A DNA stretch of 55,207 nt from JAFGSZ01 sp964492185 (lineage in GTDB: Bacteria > Bacteroidota > Bacteroidia > Bacteroidales > UBA10428): the NCBI GenBank assembly GCA_964492185.1, contig CAZBJH010000007.1, positions 1-55,207 on the forward strand. The letters are read 5' to 3'. The position numbers and the translations under genes are program-made. Within the stretch, counting starts at the first letter, position 1. Every line of letters starts with the position of its first letter. Shown one piece after another: positions 44,569 to 54,490 of the stretch. A model generated the notes under the pieces. The model was not told the origin of the DNA. It saw nothing but the letters and a program-made list of their open reading frames with translations, and made no database searches.

Positions 44569-46566
44569 TCATCTTCCCGGAGCTACAACGCAGGTATGCT
44601 TGCTGCTGTAAACTGTTCCGTCCGGCCTGAAAACATTGGCAGTAATAAGATATATTCCCATTGACGTTTTGTTATTATTCCTATCGAGCCCATCCCATAG
44701 TATGAATCCTTCGGTCCCGAGTAATTTGCTTCTTGCCAGCGTCCTGATTAAATTTCCATTTGCATCAAAAACACAAAATGTTCCGGTATAACCCGGGGAA
44801 TCAAAGCTGTATTTAATCGTTAATACATCATTATAGCCATCATTATCCGGAGAAATTACCCGGGGCTCCAAAATAATATTACTGTTGCATTCCGTTGGTT
44901 CTGAATATTGAGAATTCTTATACCCGGGAGTGGCAAATCCGGACTGTTCGGCAGCTGAATGCCAGTTACCATAATTATTTGCCGGAACATCCGGGTAAAT
45001 TCTTTCCAGGGAAACACCTTTTGTCGATCCCAACAAACTAAAATGCATGGAAGAAGAATAACAAAACTCATCCAAAATATCCTGTTCATTGTTAAGTACA
45101 CATACACATCCGTTATTATTAGTAAAATATGGGGTTTTATCCATTTCATAAATAAAATGCAAAGGTGCTTCAGGAAAAACTGATCTTATAAGATCTTTAT
45201 CTTCTGACAAACAAAGATAATCGCCGGGAAAGACCAGCATATTTTCACTGCTGATCCTGTACATTTGTTTGATGCTGCCTGTAAAAGGATCTTTTGATGC
45301 AAGGTAATGATCTTTAATATCAATTACCCTGTTTGAACGATTATAAAGCTCGACAAAGGCTGATCCCTGCTCAGCCGGATCAAATAAAATCTCATTTATT
45401 ATAAGCTCAAAACTATCTGCAGGCGTAGCACGTGCAAATTTAATATCCCGGGACTGCTGAAGGACATTACCCGAACAATCGGTCACCTGACCCGTGCAAC
45501 GGATATTATAGATAATACTCTTAATAAAAGCAGAAGTGAAACAAAGGTCAGCACATCTGAAATCAGGCAACCGGGGAATTACTTTATCAAGGTTTCCTGC
45601 ATCAGGTTCAACAGCAAAACTACCCGGTTCAACCAGTTTTATACTGTCCATGGGTTCACTGAAAAAGACCCTCAACACAGAATCACTTATCAGTGCAGCC
45701 CTTTCCATGTATGGGGCAATATAATCGGGATTCTTTGAAAACACACTGTTAGGTGTCCCTGGTGTTCCTCCATTATAATCAATGCTTCCCCTGTAATTCC
45801 CGTCAATTATACATGGATTTTCCGGATCGATTATTTCCAAAGACCATCCACCGTCTTTTTTATATCCTTCAATGAAAAGCATTGGAGAATATGTAAACGT
45901 ATTTATAATACTTCCCTTCCGGTCATAAAGCGAGATCCGCGCACCCGCATTGGGTAATGCCGGGAGAAAATCCATTTTCACCACCTTCCCGTAAGGGGAT
46001 AATTCTGAAAATGACCGGTAATCGGCAAGAATTATATATTCCCGGCTTTTCAATATGCAATCAGGGAGTAATTTATTATTGTCATTAACTGAAATCTTCC
46101 ATCCTTCAAGTGAAATATTATGGGGTGTACAATTATACAATTCAAAATACTCTGTTTCAGGCAATAATACAGCGGGATAAGGATCAAACATAACTTCACT
46201 TATCACAACATCATGCCTTTCAGGGAGATAAAAAATAAAGCCAACAGTTGAAGTATCGACATAATTACCGTCAATACCGCGAATTCCTTCCAGGTACAGA
46301 TCATACTCAACATTATTCCTAAACTCGTGCTGAAAGGTGATAATTAGTTTCATATTGTTATTGGCAAAAACATCCCTTGTAATATTATGTTTAATATTAA
46401 AATTTTCAGACTTCAGGTTATCAATGTCTAACGGCTTATCAAAGAGTATAGTTAAAATACAATCTGAAACTGCATAAACACCCACAACGGACGGAGCATG
46501 CGTACCTGCAAAACCTGTATCAGGCTGGCTTATAAAAAGACCCGAAATAAAAAGAATAAAAAACAT
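44569..46566 (-). CDS. Secreted lamin-tail-domain protein with C-terminal FlgD-like Ig domain
   Basis: This 665-aa protein has a signal peptide (about 1-20). An SbsA-like Ig domain (about 25-110) is followed by a lamin-tail domain (about 112-270; ISEVMFDPYPAVLLPETEYFE). A second SbsA-like domain (about 280-380), a second lamin-tail domain (about 385-520; INEILFDPAEQGSAFVELYN) and a C-terminal FlgD-like Ig domain (about 570-665) complete it. The last resembles the tails of gliding-motility and type IX-secreted proteins (ISPDNDGYNDVLTIKYSF). Such proteins act at the cell surface, often attached through type IX secretion. Function unknown; surface structure or substrate binding is likely. Confidence 0.88.
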   Translation of the reverse strand: MFFILFISGLFISQPDTGFAGTHAPSVVGVYAVSDCILTILFDKPLDIDNLKSENFNIKHNITRDVFANNNMKLIITFQHEFRNNVEYDLYLEGIRGIDGNYVDTSTVGFIFYLPERHDVVISEVMFDPYPAVLLPETEYFELYNCTPHNISLEGWKISVNDNNKLLPDCILKSREYIILADYRSFSELSPYGKVVKMDFLPALPNAGARISLYDRKGSIINTFTYSPMLFIEGYKKDGGWSLEIIDPENPCIIDGNYRGSIDYNGGTPGTPNSVFSKNPDYIAPYMERAALISDSVLRVFFSEPMDSIKLVEPGSFAVEPDAGNLDKVIPRLPDFRCADLCFTSAFIKSIIYNIRCTGQVTDCSGNVLQQSRDIKFARATPADSFELIINEILFDPAEQGSAFVELYNRSNRVIDIKDHYLASKDPFTGSIKQMYRISSENMLVFPGDYLCLSEDKDLIRSVFPEAPLHFIYEMDKTPYFTNNNGCVCVLNNEQDILDEFCYSSSMHFSLLGSTKGVSLERIYPDVPANNYGNWHSAAEQSGFATPGYKNSQYSEPTECNSNIILEPRVISPDNDGYNDVLTIKYSFDSPGYTGTFCVFDANGNLIRTLARSKLLGTEGFILWDGLDRNNNKTSMGIYLITANVFRPDGTVYSSKHTCVVAPGR

Positions 46567-46806
46567 GATAATTTATATTAAAAAAAATTCGACTTGCATT
46601 TAACTATTAAAAATATGTGCTGATCCTGACTGTAAAATGGTCAAAAATGCTGTAATAAAACCTGAATAAACCTTTCATAAATGAAAAAAATTCCGATTTT
46701 TGTATCCAATAACTTAGTGCATTAAAATACAAATTTTTTTTAACGTGAATTTCCTTACAGGGATTTATTTTCTTGTTAGAAATCGTAAAACCAAAATATT
46801 AGATTA

Positions 46807-47796
46807 ATGAAAGTTGCAGTAGTAGGTGCCACAGGACTGGTTGGTTCAATGATGCTAAAGGTTCTTGAAGAGAGAAAATTTCCTGTTACCGAATTGTTAG
46901 CAGTAGCTTCCGAACGTTCAGTCGGGAAAAAAATTATGTTTAAAAACAGGGAATATACTGTCATAGGCATGGATGAAGCTGTTGCGAAACGCCCGGATAT
47001 AGCAATATTTTCTGCAGGCGGCGGCACTTCACTCACCTGGGCCCCTAAATTTGCCGGGGCAGGAACTACCGTGATTGATAATTCATCGGCATGGCGTATG
47101 GATCCTTCCAAAAAGCTTGTAGTTCCTGAAATTAATGGCAATGTGCTTACACCTGATGATAAGATTATAGCTAACCCGAATTGCTCCACTATTCAAATGG
47201 TAATGGTACTTGCACCCCTGCATGAAAAATACCGGATCCTGAGGGTGGTGGTTTCCACTTATCAGTCGGTGTCGGGTTCAGGAAAAAAAGCTGTTGATCA
47301 AATGATGAACGAACGGCAGGGAATTGACGGTCCCATGGCTTATCCACACCGGATTGATATGAATGCATTACCCCATATTGATGTGTTTTTGGAAAACGGA
47401 TACACAAAAGAGGAGATGAAAATGGTGAATGAAACCAGAAAGATCCTTGGAGATGAAGCAATAAGATTAACTGCCACAACTGTGCGTATCCCTGTAAAAG
47501 GAGGCCATTCCGAATCTGTTAATGTAGAATTTGGTAAAGAGTATAACCTCACGGAAGTGCGTAATATCCTTTCATCTTTCCCGGGAGTAGTTATTCAGGA
47601 TGAACCCATGAATAATATATACCCTATGCCGGTCAATGCCGAAGGGAAAGATGAAGTATTCGTGGGCAGGTTACGGCGTGATGATAGCCAACCCAACTCG
47701 TTGAATATGTGGGTAGTATCTGACAACCTGAGAAAAGGTGCAGCTACAAATGCAATTCAGATTGCCGAATACCTGATGGAACATAAACTGGTTTAA
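46807..47796 (+). CDS. asd: Aspartate-semialdehyde dehydrogenase
   Basis: This 329-aa protein has an NADP-binding N-terminus (VVGATGLVGSMMLKVL) and the catalytic Cys126 in NPNCSTIQMV, which also gives the family signature. Substrate-binding stretches include RIPVKGGHSESVNVEF. It reduces aspartyl phosphate to the semialdehyde, the branch point to lysine/diaminopimelate, threonine and methionine. It has its own 240-bp upstream region and no co-transcribed partner. Confidence 0.96.
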   Translation: MKVAVVGATGLVGSMMLKVLEERKFPVTELLAVASERSVGKKIMFKNREYTVIGMDEAVAKRPDIAIFSAGGGTSLTWAPKFAGAGTTVIDNSSAWRMDPSKKLVVPEINGNVLTPDDKIIANPNCSTIQMVMVLAPLHEKYRILRVVVSTYQSVSGSGKKAVDQMMNERQGIDGPMAYPHRIDMNALPHIDVFLENGYTKEEMKMVNETRKILGDEAIRLTATTVRIPVKGGHSESVNVEFGKEYNLTEVRNILSSFPGVVIQDEPMNNIYPMPVNAEGKDEVFVGRLRRDDSQPNSLNMWVVSDNLRKGAATNAIQIAEYLMEHKLV

Positions 47797-47989
47797 GAAT
47801 TTAGCCGGCTACTATACCTGATGACATTCCACTCCTTTTTTGAGGGATCAAATTCCGTAACATAAATACCTTCACCGCCTGTACCGGAAAAAGCACATAT
47901 ATATAATTGACAGTTACAGACTGAAATAAAAAGGCCAGCATAACAAGGCCGATTATTCTTAACATGGCAAAACGGTTTAAAATTTTCAT
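47793..47989 (-). pseudogene. Frameshifted remnant of a lactonase-like seven-bladed propeller gene
   Basis: From the ATG at 47989 the frame codes a signal-peptide-like MKILNRFAMLRIIGLVMLAF, then VNYIYV. At about 47900 the homology moves to another frame, giving GTGGEGIYVTEFDPSKKEW, the characteristic first blade of the 6-phosphogluconolactonase/YkgB-type lactonase family. That frame stops at 47793, after about 65 codons. The remaining 300 or so residues of the family are missing. It is a broken, truncated gene. Confidence 0.6.
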
Positions 47990-48038
47990 TAAGATTTAAA
48001 AATAAAAAAAGCTGTTATAATAATTACCCAATTTATTA

Positions 48039-49229
48039 TTAATAAAGGAAATCATCATATGGATACCGTTGAGTATGTATCTCCTTTACTTTTCCGTAAA
48101 GCATATCACGAAGCTCTTGCAAATTTTCTTTATTCCTTGCAGAGATAAATATACAATGATCATTGGTTTTGGCAATCCATGTATTTTTCAGTTCATCAAG
48201 AGTGATATTTTCACGTTCTTTTGTTGAAAGATCATCTTCATCTTTTATCACCCACCTGTATGCATCTATCTTATTGAAAATAATATAGGTGGGTTTATCA
48301 TTGTCCATTATCTCATGAAGTGTTTGATTTACAATATTGATCTGCTCTTCAAAATTAGGATGTGAAATATCTACCACATGAAGCAATATATCGGATTCCC
48401 TTACTTCATCAAGCGTGGATTTGAAAGACTCAACAAGATGATGTGGCAATTTACGGATAAATCCAACCGTATCTGATAGCAGAAAAGGCAGATTCCCGAT
48501 AACCACTTTTCTCACTGTTGTATCCAAAGTGGCAAATAATTTATTTTCAGCAAATACATCCGATTTGCTCAGTAGGTTCATTATCGTTGATTTTCCCACA
48601 TTGGTATATCCAACAAGAGCAACCCTTACCATTTTTCCCCGGCTTTTCCTTTGTGTAGCTTTCTGACGGTCAATTTTTTCAAGCTGTTCCTTCAATCTTG
48701 CTATTTTATCACGTATAATCCTACGGTCGGTTTCAATTTCTGTCTCACCAGGCCCCCTTAAGCCGATACCTCCACGTTGACGTTCAAGGTGTGTCCACAT
48801 GCGTGTAAGACGCGGGAGAAGGTACTGATACTGTGCCAGCTCAACCTGTGTTTTTGCATGGGCGGTTTTTGCCCTGCGGGCAAAAATATCCAGGATCAGG
48901 TTGGTACGGTCAAGTATCCGTGAATTCAATTCACGTTCTATATTGCGTAACTGACTGGGAGACAGCTCGTCATCAAAAATCACCAAATCAATATCATGGG
49001 TAATTATATAGTTCCTTATCTCTTCCAGCTTGCCTGATCCGACAAAGGTGCGTGGATTGGGTATATCGAGCCGCTGAGTGAACCTCTTTTCAGGAACAGC
49101 ACCCGCTGTCTCTGTTAAAAATGCAAGTTCATCCAGGAACTCATTTACAGTTTCATCATCCTCATTATTAGTTATGATGCCTATTAATACCGCCCTTTGT
49201 TGTTTTACCGCCGTGTTAAATTCAGTCAT
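48039..49229 (-). CDS. hflX: Ribosome-associated GTPase HflX
   Basis: This 396-aa protein has the HflX N-terminal domain (about 15-115; NPRTFVGSGKLEEI) and the linker QRGGIGLRGPGETEIETDRR. The GTPase domain carries G1 VALVGYTNVGKST, G3 DTVGFIRKLP, and G4 NKID. It splits stalled ribosomes after stress. Length is usual for the family and all motifs are intact. It is divergent from the large 49619 gene, with a repeat-containing gap of 390 bp between them. Confidence 0.96.
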   Translation of the reverse strand: MTEFNTAVKQQRAVLIGIITNNEDDETVNEFLDELAFLTETAGAVPEKRFTQRLDIPNPRTFVGSGKLEEIRNYIITHDIDLVIFDDELSPSQLRNIERELNSRILDRTNLILDIFARRAKTAHAKTQVELAQYQYLLPRLTRMWTHLERQRGGIGLRGPGETEIETDRRIIRDKIARLKEQLEKIDRQKATQRKSRGKMVRVALVGYTNVGKSTIMNLLSKSDVFAENKLFATLDTTVRKVVIGNLPFLLSDTVGFIRKLPHHLVESFKSTLDEVRESDILLHVVDISHPNFEEQINIVNQTLHEIMDNDKPTYIIFNKIDAYRWVIKDEDDLSTKERENITLDELKNTWIAKTNDHCIFISARNKENLQELRDMLYGKVKEIHTQRYPYDDFLY

Positions 49230-49268
49230 ATTTATATATTCGTCTGCACAATAATATTTAATATCTAA

Positions 49269-49521
49269 CCTGTATTATCGGCTTCGCCTGGCTAAAGATT
49301 CATAAATTTATTGAAAATACCAGAAAACTGACACCTGAAAAAATACAGCTTACACTTTTTAAATACCGGGCGACAAAGATAAATAGAGTTTATCAATATA
49401 CTACGATTATTATTCTGTTAACTATTAGCTGCACTATTCATTTGTATTATCGGCCTCGCCGGACCAAAAGTTCATAAAAACGAATAAAAATGCTCCAAAC
49501 CAGCCCCATGAATAATACAGG
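49269..49521. repeat. Duplicated repeat segments of family M2-like type between hflX and the 1539-aa gene
   Basis: A segment cctgtattatcggcttcgcc (from 49269) recurs as a 38-bp imperfect direct repeat at 49441-49478 (tttgtattatcggcctcgcc). The right-hand copy is closed by the inverted match ataatacagg (49512-49521). The ends match those of the M2 element at 28513. It looks like two nested or partial copies. The stretch contains no gene, but it should include the promoters of both flanking genes. Confidence 0.55.
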
Positions 49522-49618
49522 GCTGAAAAACTTGTTCGGGGATTACTTATTTATCATACAGGAATTGAATGGTTCCCTAAAAATTAAGTAATTTTAATAC
49601 CCAATAAATATATAATAT

Positions 49619-52600
49619 ATGCAGGATTCAGGACAGCTGAAAATACAAACCATTGAAGTTACCGATAGTACGGAAAAGAAACAGTTGTCGGTAATCAATT
49701 CAATTTTGACGATACTGAACGGTAAATCTCCATTAAAAAATCTCTTTAAAGATATTTGCGATACACTCCCAAATGCCTATACTTTGCCCGACCATGTTTG
49801 TGCCCGTATCAATATAGAGGATACTTCCTATACGGGCAAAAATTTTTTTGAAACCCCCTGGTTACAGCGACAATCATTCGATATTCCGGGAATTGAAAAT
49901 AGTTCGGTCGAAGTATTCTTCAGTAAAAAATATATTGAACAAACCGATAAAGATTTCCTGATTAATGATAACGGGTTTCTGAACAACATCGTGAATCTCA
50001 TTGGCGGTATAGTCTCACGTGAACAACTTCAAAAAATAATCGTCAACAATACCGAACGGGTAAAAGAACTGACCGGCATCAATCGTACAACAGAAATATT
50101 ACGTAAGGGAGAAACACTGGAAGAATCACTGCAGGAAATATGTTCCTTTCTGCCCGAAGCATGGCAATATCCCCAATATACTGCTGTAAGGATACGATAT
50201 GAGAATAAAGTTTTCAGCAGTAAAAAGTTCAGGGATACTCCATGGGTACAAAGGCAAAGCTTTGAAACACCCGACAAACATGAGGGTATAATTGAGATAT
50301 ACTATCTTGAAGAATTTCCTGAAGCCGATGAAGGCCCGTTTTTAAAAGAAGAACGAAATCTGCTTGATAATTTGGCTGCATTAATATCAGGAATGGCATC
50401 AAAGAATTCCCTGCAGCAATTACTGATACAAAATACAGAAAGATTAAAGGAACTGAGAGGGATCAACAAAACCTCAGCTATTCTTAAACAAAGCAAAACA
50501 ACTGAAGAAGCCCTTAAAGAAATATGTTCTTTATTACCCGAAGCCTGGCAATTCCCCGAACATACAACCGTACGGATAAAATTAGAAAACAAAACCTTTA
50601 CAAGCGCCAATTTTAAGGAAACACGCTGGGTGCAGAAACAGGATTTTGAAACACCCGGAAATAAGAAAGGGATCATTGAAGTTTATTACCTGAAACAGTT
50701 TCCCAAAGCTGATGAAGGTCCCTTTTTAAAGGAAGAGCGTGATCTGCTGATTAATCTCGCCGGCTTAATTGCCGGATCGGCTACAAAAGATGTGTTTAAA
50801 ACCCTGCTCTCCGAAAACAGGGAACGCCTAAAAGAACTTAAAGCGATCAATCAAACATCCCGCCTGATAGCCCTTGGGCTGCCAATAAATGATACCCTGC
50901 AAAAAATATGCTCCATATTACCCAGATCATGGCAATACCCGCAACATACCGCTGTCAGGATCTTCTATGAAGGAAAAGAATATACCAGTAAAAATTTCCT
51001 GGAAACAGAATGGGTGCAAAAGGAAAACTTTATCACTATCGATAATAAAAAAGGGACGATTGAGATCTTTTATCTTAAGCAGTTCCCACAGAGCTTTGAA
51101 GGCCCTTTTCTGAAAGAGGAAAGGCAGCTGTTGATAAATATTGCCAAACTGATAAGCGGCTATCTCAACAGCTTTAAGGGAAGAGGCATCCTTCACAGCA
51201 GCCTGCTAAAAGAATCGAGCCTGCAAAAATCCGAGGAATACCGGAATTCGCTAATAAAAAATAAACAGCCACTTCAATTGTTCTTTAATAAACAGGTAAT
51301 CGATAAATACATTTATCTTGATATGATGAAGTACAAAATTAAAGAGATCCTGTTTGTTGCCAATCTGTATGATGCCTTTATCCTTGAAAATGAAGACAAA
51401 TTTTTTGAACAGTTTTTAGGCGAGATATATCCCTACAGCTTGTTTTCTCTACCCCGGATAACCGGCGTAACATCGGAGGAAGAAGCTCTTGAACTACTTG
51501 AGACTGCACATTTCGACCTGGTGATACTGATGGTGGGGCTGGATACCCATACACCCTTAGAACTCAGCAAAAGGATCAAAGATACACATCCTGACTTGTC
51601 CGTTTTTCTGCTGCTTAGCCAGAAGGGCAATATCAAACATTTTGAAGAACTCTTACCACGTTTGAATTCGGTTGACAACCTGTTTGTATGGAACGGGGAT
51701 TCACAAATATTTTTTGCCATTGTAAAATCAATTGAAGACCATGCAAATGTTGAAAATGATACAAAGATCGGACTGGTAAGAATTATACTGCTTATAGAAG
51801 ATTCTGCACAATACTATTCAAAATATCTTCCCATATTGTATTCCATCGTCTTTGGCCAGGTACAACAATCCCTGGCTGAAGTAGAAAAAAATGAACTGGA
51901 TAAAATATGCAAAATGCGTTCCCGTCCGAAAATCCTTCATGCAAGGAATTATGAAGAAGCATTGTTTTTTCTCCATAAATACAGGGATTTTTTGCAGTGT
52001 GTGATCAGTGATGTGGAATTTGAACGCGATGGAAAAATCGATAATACTGCCGGTTTCAAACTGGCAAAATATCTGAAATCTCACATGGTCAACCTACCCC
52101 TGGTTTTACAATCTTCTGACCCACGAAACGAAAAGATCGCTAATAATCTGGATATAAGCTTTGTAAATAAAAACTCTGAAAGTTTACTCAATGATCTGAA
52201 AAAATATTTAACAAAAAACCTTCGATTTGGTGATTTTATATTCCGGGATAAAACCGGGAATGCAATTGCCAAAGCCGGCTCATTGCGTGAATTTGAAACT
52301 ATGATGCAACAGATACCGGAAGAATCGCTCTACCTGCATGGAATAGATAATCAGTTCTCACTGTGGCTTATGGCACGTGGGGAAATTCAACTGGCAAAGA
52401 CACTTAATCCAATACAGATCAGTGATTTTGAAAATTTACAGGAATTCAGGACTTTCTTTGTCAATACACTGAAAAAATACAAAGAAGAACGTAAACGCGG
52501 AAAGATCCTAAACTTTGAAGAAACATCCATTCTTGATGAAAAAAACATTGTTAGCTTCGCAACCGGATCACTCGGCGGGAAAGGCAGAGGTCTGGCCTTT

Positions 52601-54238
52601 ATCAATACATTAATATACAACCTTGATTTCTCCGGCCTCGCAAAAAAGATAAATATTCGCACACCCATCACAGTGATCATAGGCACGGACGAATACAAAA
52701 GCTTCTTTGAAAAGAATAAGCTACTGGAGAAAGTATTCGATCCCGACCTCACCTTTTCCGATATCAAACAATATTTTGTTCAGTCACATCTTTCCTCTCC
52801 ACTGGTAAAAAAATTAAAAGTTTTTGTCGAAAAAGTTGATAAGCCTATCGCTGTAAGGTCCTCAAGCCTTTTTGAAGATTCATTAACGCAGCCTTTTGCC
52901 GGAGTTTTTAATACATATATTGTCCCTAATAACATTTCCAAAAAAATTACACTTAACCGGCTTATCACCGCGATAAAACTCGTTTATGCGTCAGTTTTTT
53001 CAGATAATGCCCGAACCTATTTTAAAGCCATTCATCACAAAGTTGAAGAAGAACGAATGGCCATTGTATTACAGGAACTGGTCGGGAATACATTTGGTGA
53101 TTACTATTACCCTCATGTAAGTGGCATCGCGCAATCTTATAATTTTTATCCGGTTGCCCATATGAAACCCGGGGAAGGATTTGCAGTAGCTGCTGTCGGT
53201 CTGGGTACATATGTCGTGGGAGGCAGAAAATCTTACCGCTTTTCTCCCAAATACCCTGCAATAGAAATGTATACTACAAAAGATCTGCTTAACACTACCC
53301 AGGTTAAATTTTATGCCGTTGATCTTACCAGGAAAAAAATCGACTATTCAAAAGACGGGGAAATTGCATCACTGGCTTTACTGGATATTGAAACTGCCGA
53401 AAAACACGGCACCATAAAGCATTGTGCTTCCGTTTTCTATCCCGATAACGACAGGATCGAACCAGGCTTATCTGCACCGGGCCCCCGCATCATTAACTTT
53501 GCTGACATCCTGAAATATAATTACATTCCACTGGCCGAAACCCTGGACACATTGCTTCAGACCGCAAAAGAAGCATTCGGTGCACCCGTGGAAATCGAAT
53601 ATGCTGTTGATCTTTCCCGCAAAGATAATAACCTGCCTACATTCTATCTGCTCCAGATCAAACCCCTTGTAGGCAGTCATGTAACTACTGATATCGAAAT
53701 TGAAAAGATCGACCCTTCCAGACTGCTTTTGCATACGAAATCAAGCTTGGGCAATGGAATAATTAAGCATATACGGGATGTTGTATTCGTTCATCTACCG
53801 GATTTTAATAAGATGAAAACAATTGAGATGGTAAATGAGATCGGGCAAATCAATAAAACAATGCAAAACCAAAACCTGGAATATGTCTTAATAGGGCCCG
53901 GACGCTGGGGTACAAGAGATCAGTTTCTGGGTATACCTGTAGACTGGGCACAAATATCAAATGCAAAAGTTATTGTTGAGGTAAGCCTGTCCGATTTCCC
54001 GCTTGATTCCTCTCTCGGTTCTCATTTCTTTTACAATGTGACATCTATGAATATCGGGTATTTTTCAGTGCTCGATTCCTCGAAAACTGATTTCATCAGA
54101 TGGAAACTTCTGGATAAAGCGGAAACCGTGCAAAAAACAAAATATTTCAAACATGTGCGGTTTAAAAAACCATTGAAGATCCTGATGAACGGAAAACAAA
54201 AAACATCTGTAATTATCGTGAAGGATATAAAGGTATGA
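49619..54238 (+). CDS. Giant PEP/pyruvate-binding protein: four GAF-like repeats, two receiver-like domains, PPDK_N ATP-grasp domain
   Basis: This is a 1539-aa cytoplasmic protein. Four repeats of about 129 aa (about 1-132, 133-261, 262-389, 390-518) each carry TERLKEL..IN, EICSFLPEAWQ and GPFLKEER; they look like GAF-type sensors. Residues about 580-710 form a receiver-like fold with no acceptor Asp (FDLVILMVGLD). Residues 718-865 form a second receiver with LLIEDS and a candidate acceptor in CVISDVEF. The ATP-grasp domain of PPDK/PEP synthase follows (about 980-1350; GSLGGKGRGLAFI, AVRSSSLFEDS, LLQIKPLV), then a conserved tail with IGPGRWGTRDQF. The swivelling phospho-His domain and the PEP-binding barrel are absent, so it is not a full PEP synthase. 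It is probably a phosphotransfer signalling protein; the reaction is unknown. A LuxR-type regulator follows. Confidence 0.85.
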   Translation: MQDSGQLKIQTIEVTDSTEKKQLSVINSILTILNGKSPLKNLFKDICDTLPNAYTLPDHVCARINIEDTSYTGKNFFETPWLQRQSFDIPGIENSSVEVFFSKKYIEQTDKDFLINDNGFLNNIVNLIGGIVSREQLQKIIVNNTERVKELTGINRTTEILRKGETLEESLQEICSFLPEAWQYPQYTAVRIRYENKVFSSKKFRDTPWVQRQSFETPDKHEGIIEIYYLEEFPEADEGPFLKEERNLLDNLAALISGMASKNSLQQLLIQNTERLKELRGINKTSAILKQSKTTEEALKEICSLLPEAWQFPEHTTVRIKLENKTFTSANFKETRWVQKQDFETPGNKKGIIEVYYLKQFPKADEGPFLKEERDLLINLAGLIAGSATKDVFKTLLSENRERLKELKAINQTSRLIALGLPINDTLQKICSILPRSWQYPQHTAVRIFYEGKEYTSKNFLETEWVQKENFITIDNKKGTIEIFYLKQFPQSFEGPFLKEERQLLINIAKLISGYLNSFKGRGILHSSLLKESSLQKSEEYRNSLIKNKQPLQLFFNKQVIDKYIYLDMMKYKIKEILFVANLYDAFILENEDKFFEQFLGEIYPYSLFSLPRITGVTSEEEALELLETAHFDLVILMVGLDTHTPLELSKRIKDTHPDLSVFLLLSQKGNIKHFEELLPRLNSVDNLFVWNGDSQIFFAIVKSIEDHANVENDTKIGLVRIILLIEDSAQYYSKYLPILYSIVFGQVQQSLAEVEKNELDKICKMRSRPKILHARNYEEALFFLHKYRDFLQCVISDVEFERDGKIDNTAGFKLAKYLKSHMVNLPLVLQSSDPRNEKIANNLDISFVNKNSESLLNDLKKYLTKNLRFGDFIFRDKTGNAIAKAGSLREFETMMQQIPEESLYLHGIDNQFSLWLMARGEIQLAKTLNPIQISDFENLQEFRTFFVNTLKKYKEERKRGKILNFEETSILDEKNIVSFATGSLGGKGRGLAFINTLIYNLDFSGLAKKINIRTPITVIIGTDEYKSFFEKNKLLEKVFDPDLTFSDIKQYFVQSHLSSPLVKKLKVFVEKVDKPIAVRSSSLFEDSLTQPFAGVFNTYIVPNNISKKITLNRLITAIKLVYASVFSDNARTYFKAIHHKVEEERMAIVLQELVGNTFGDYYYPHVSGIAQSYNFYPVAHMKPGEGFAVAAVGLGTYVVGGRKSYRFSPKYPAIEMYTTKDLLNTTQVKFYAVDLTRKKIDYSKDGEIASLALLDIETAEKHGTIKHCASVFYPDNDRIEPGLSAPGPRIINFADILKYNYIPLAETLDTLLQTAKEAFGAPVEIEYAVDLSRKDNNLPTFYLLQIKPLVGSHVTTDIEIEKIDPSRLLLHTKSSLGNGIIKHIRDVVFVHLPDFNKMKTIEMVNEIGQINKTMQNQNLEYVLIGPGRWGTRDQFLGIPVDWAQISNAKVIVEVSLSDFPLDSSLGSHFFYNVTSMNIGYFSVLDSSKTDFIRWKLLDKAETVQKTKYFKHVRFKKPLKILMNGKQKTSVIIVKDIKV

Positions 54239-54240
54239 AA

Positions 54241-54429
54241 CCCTCACCATAAATAGGATAAATTAAAAAAGGTACAAAGACAACAGGACATGAATATTTT
54301 TATAATCAGATAAGTACATTGGTGAGGGTTACTCATAATAATAATAATTTATATGGTATTCGTGAGCTCCCTTCGGTCGGTTCACCGAGCACCTTATTAA
54401 ATTATTAATTTGCGAGGTAACCAATACCA
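54241..54429. repeat. Inverted-repeat-rich intergenic region
   Basis: Two nested pairs are visible: ccctcacca (54241-54249) with tggtgaggg (54320-54328), and tggtatt (54354-54360) with aatacca (54423-54429). They could be small repeat elements or regulatory structures between the 1539-aa gene and the regulator gene. I see no ORF. Confidence 0.45.
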
Positions 54430-54490
54430 CCAACTTTGATTAAACGAAATAACAAATTAATTACTAATAGCTTAATTAAGATATATTCGA

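Noticed and set aside
49619..54238. Complete phosphoenolpyruvate synthase
   Set aside because: No swivelling domain with the catalytic His and no PEP-binding barrel; only the ATP-grasp part is present.
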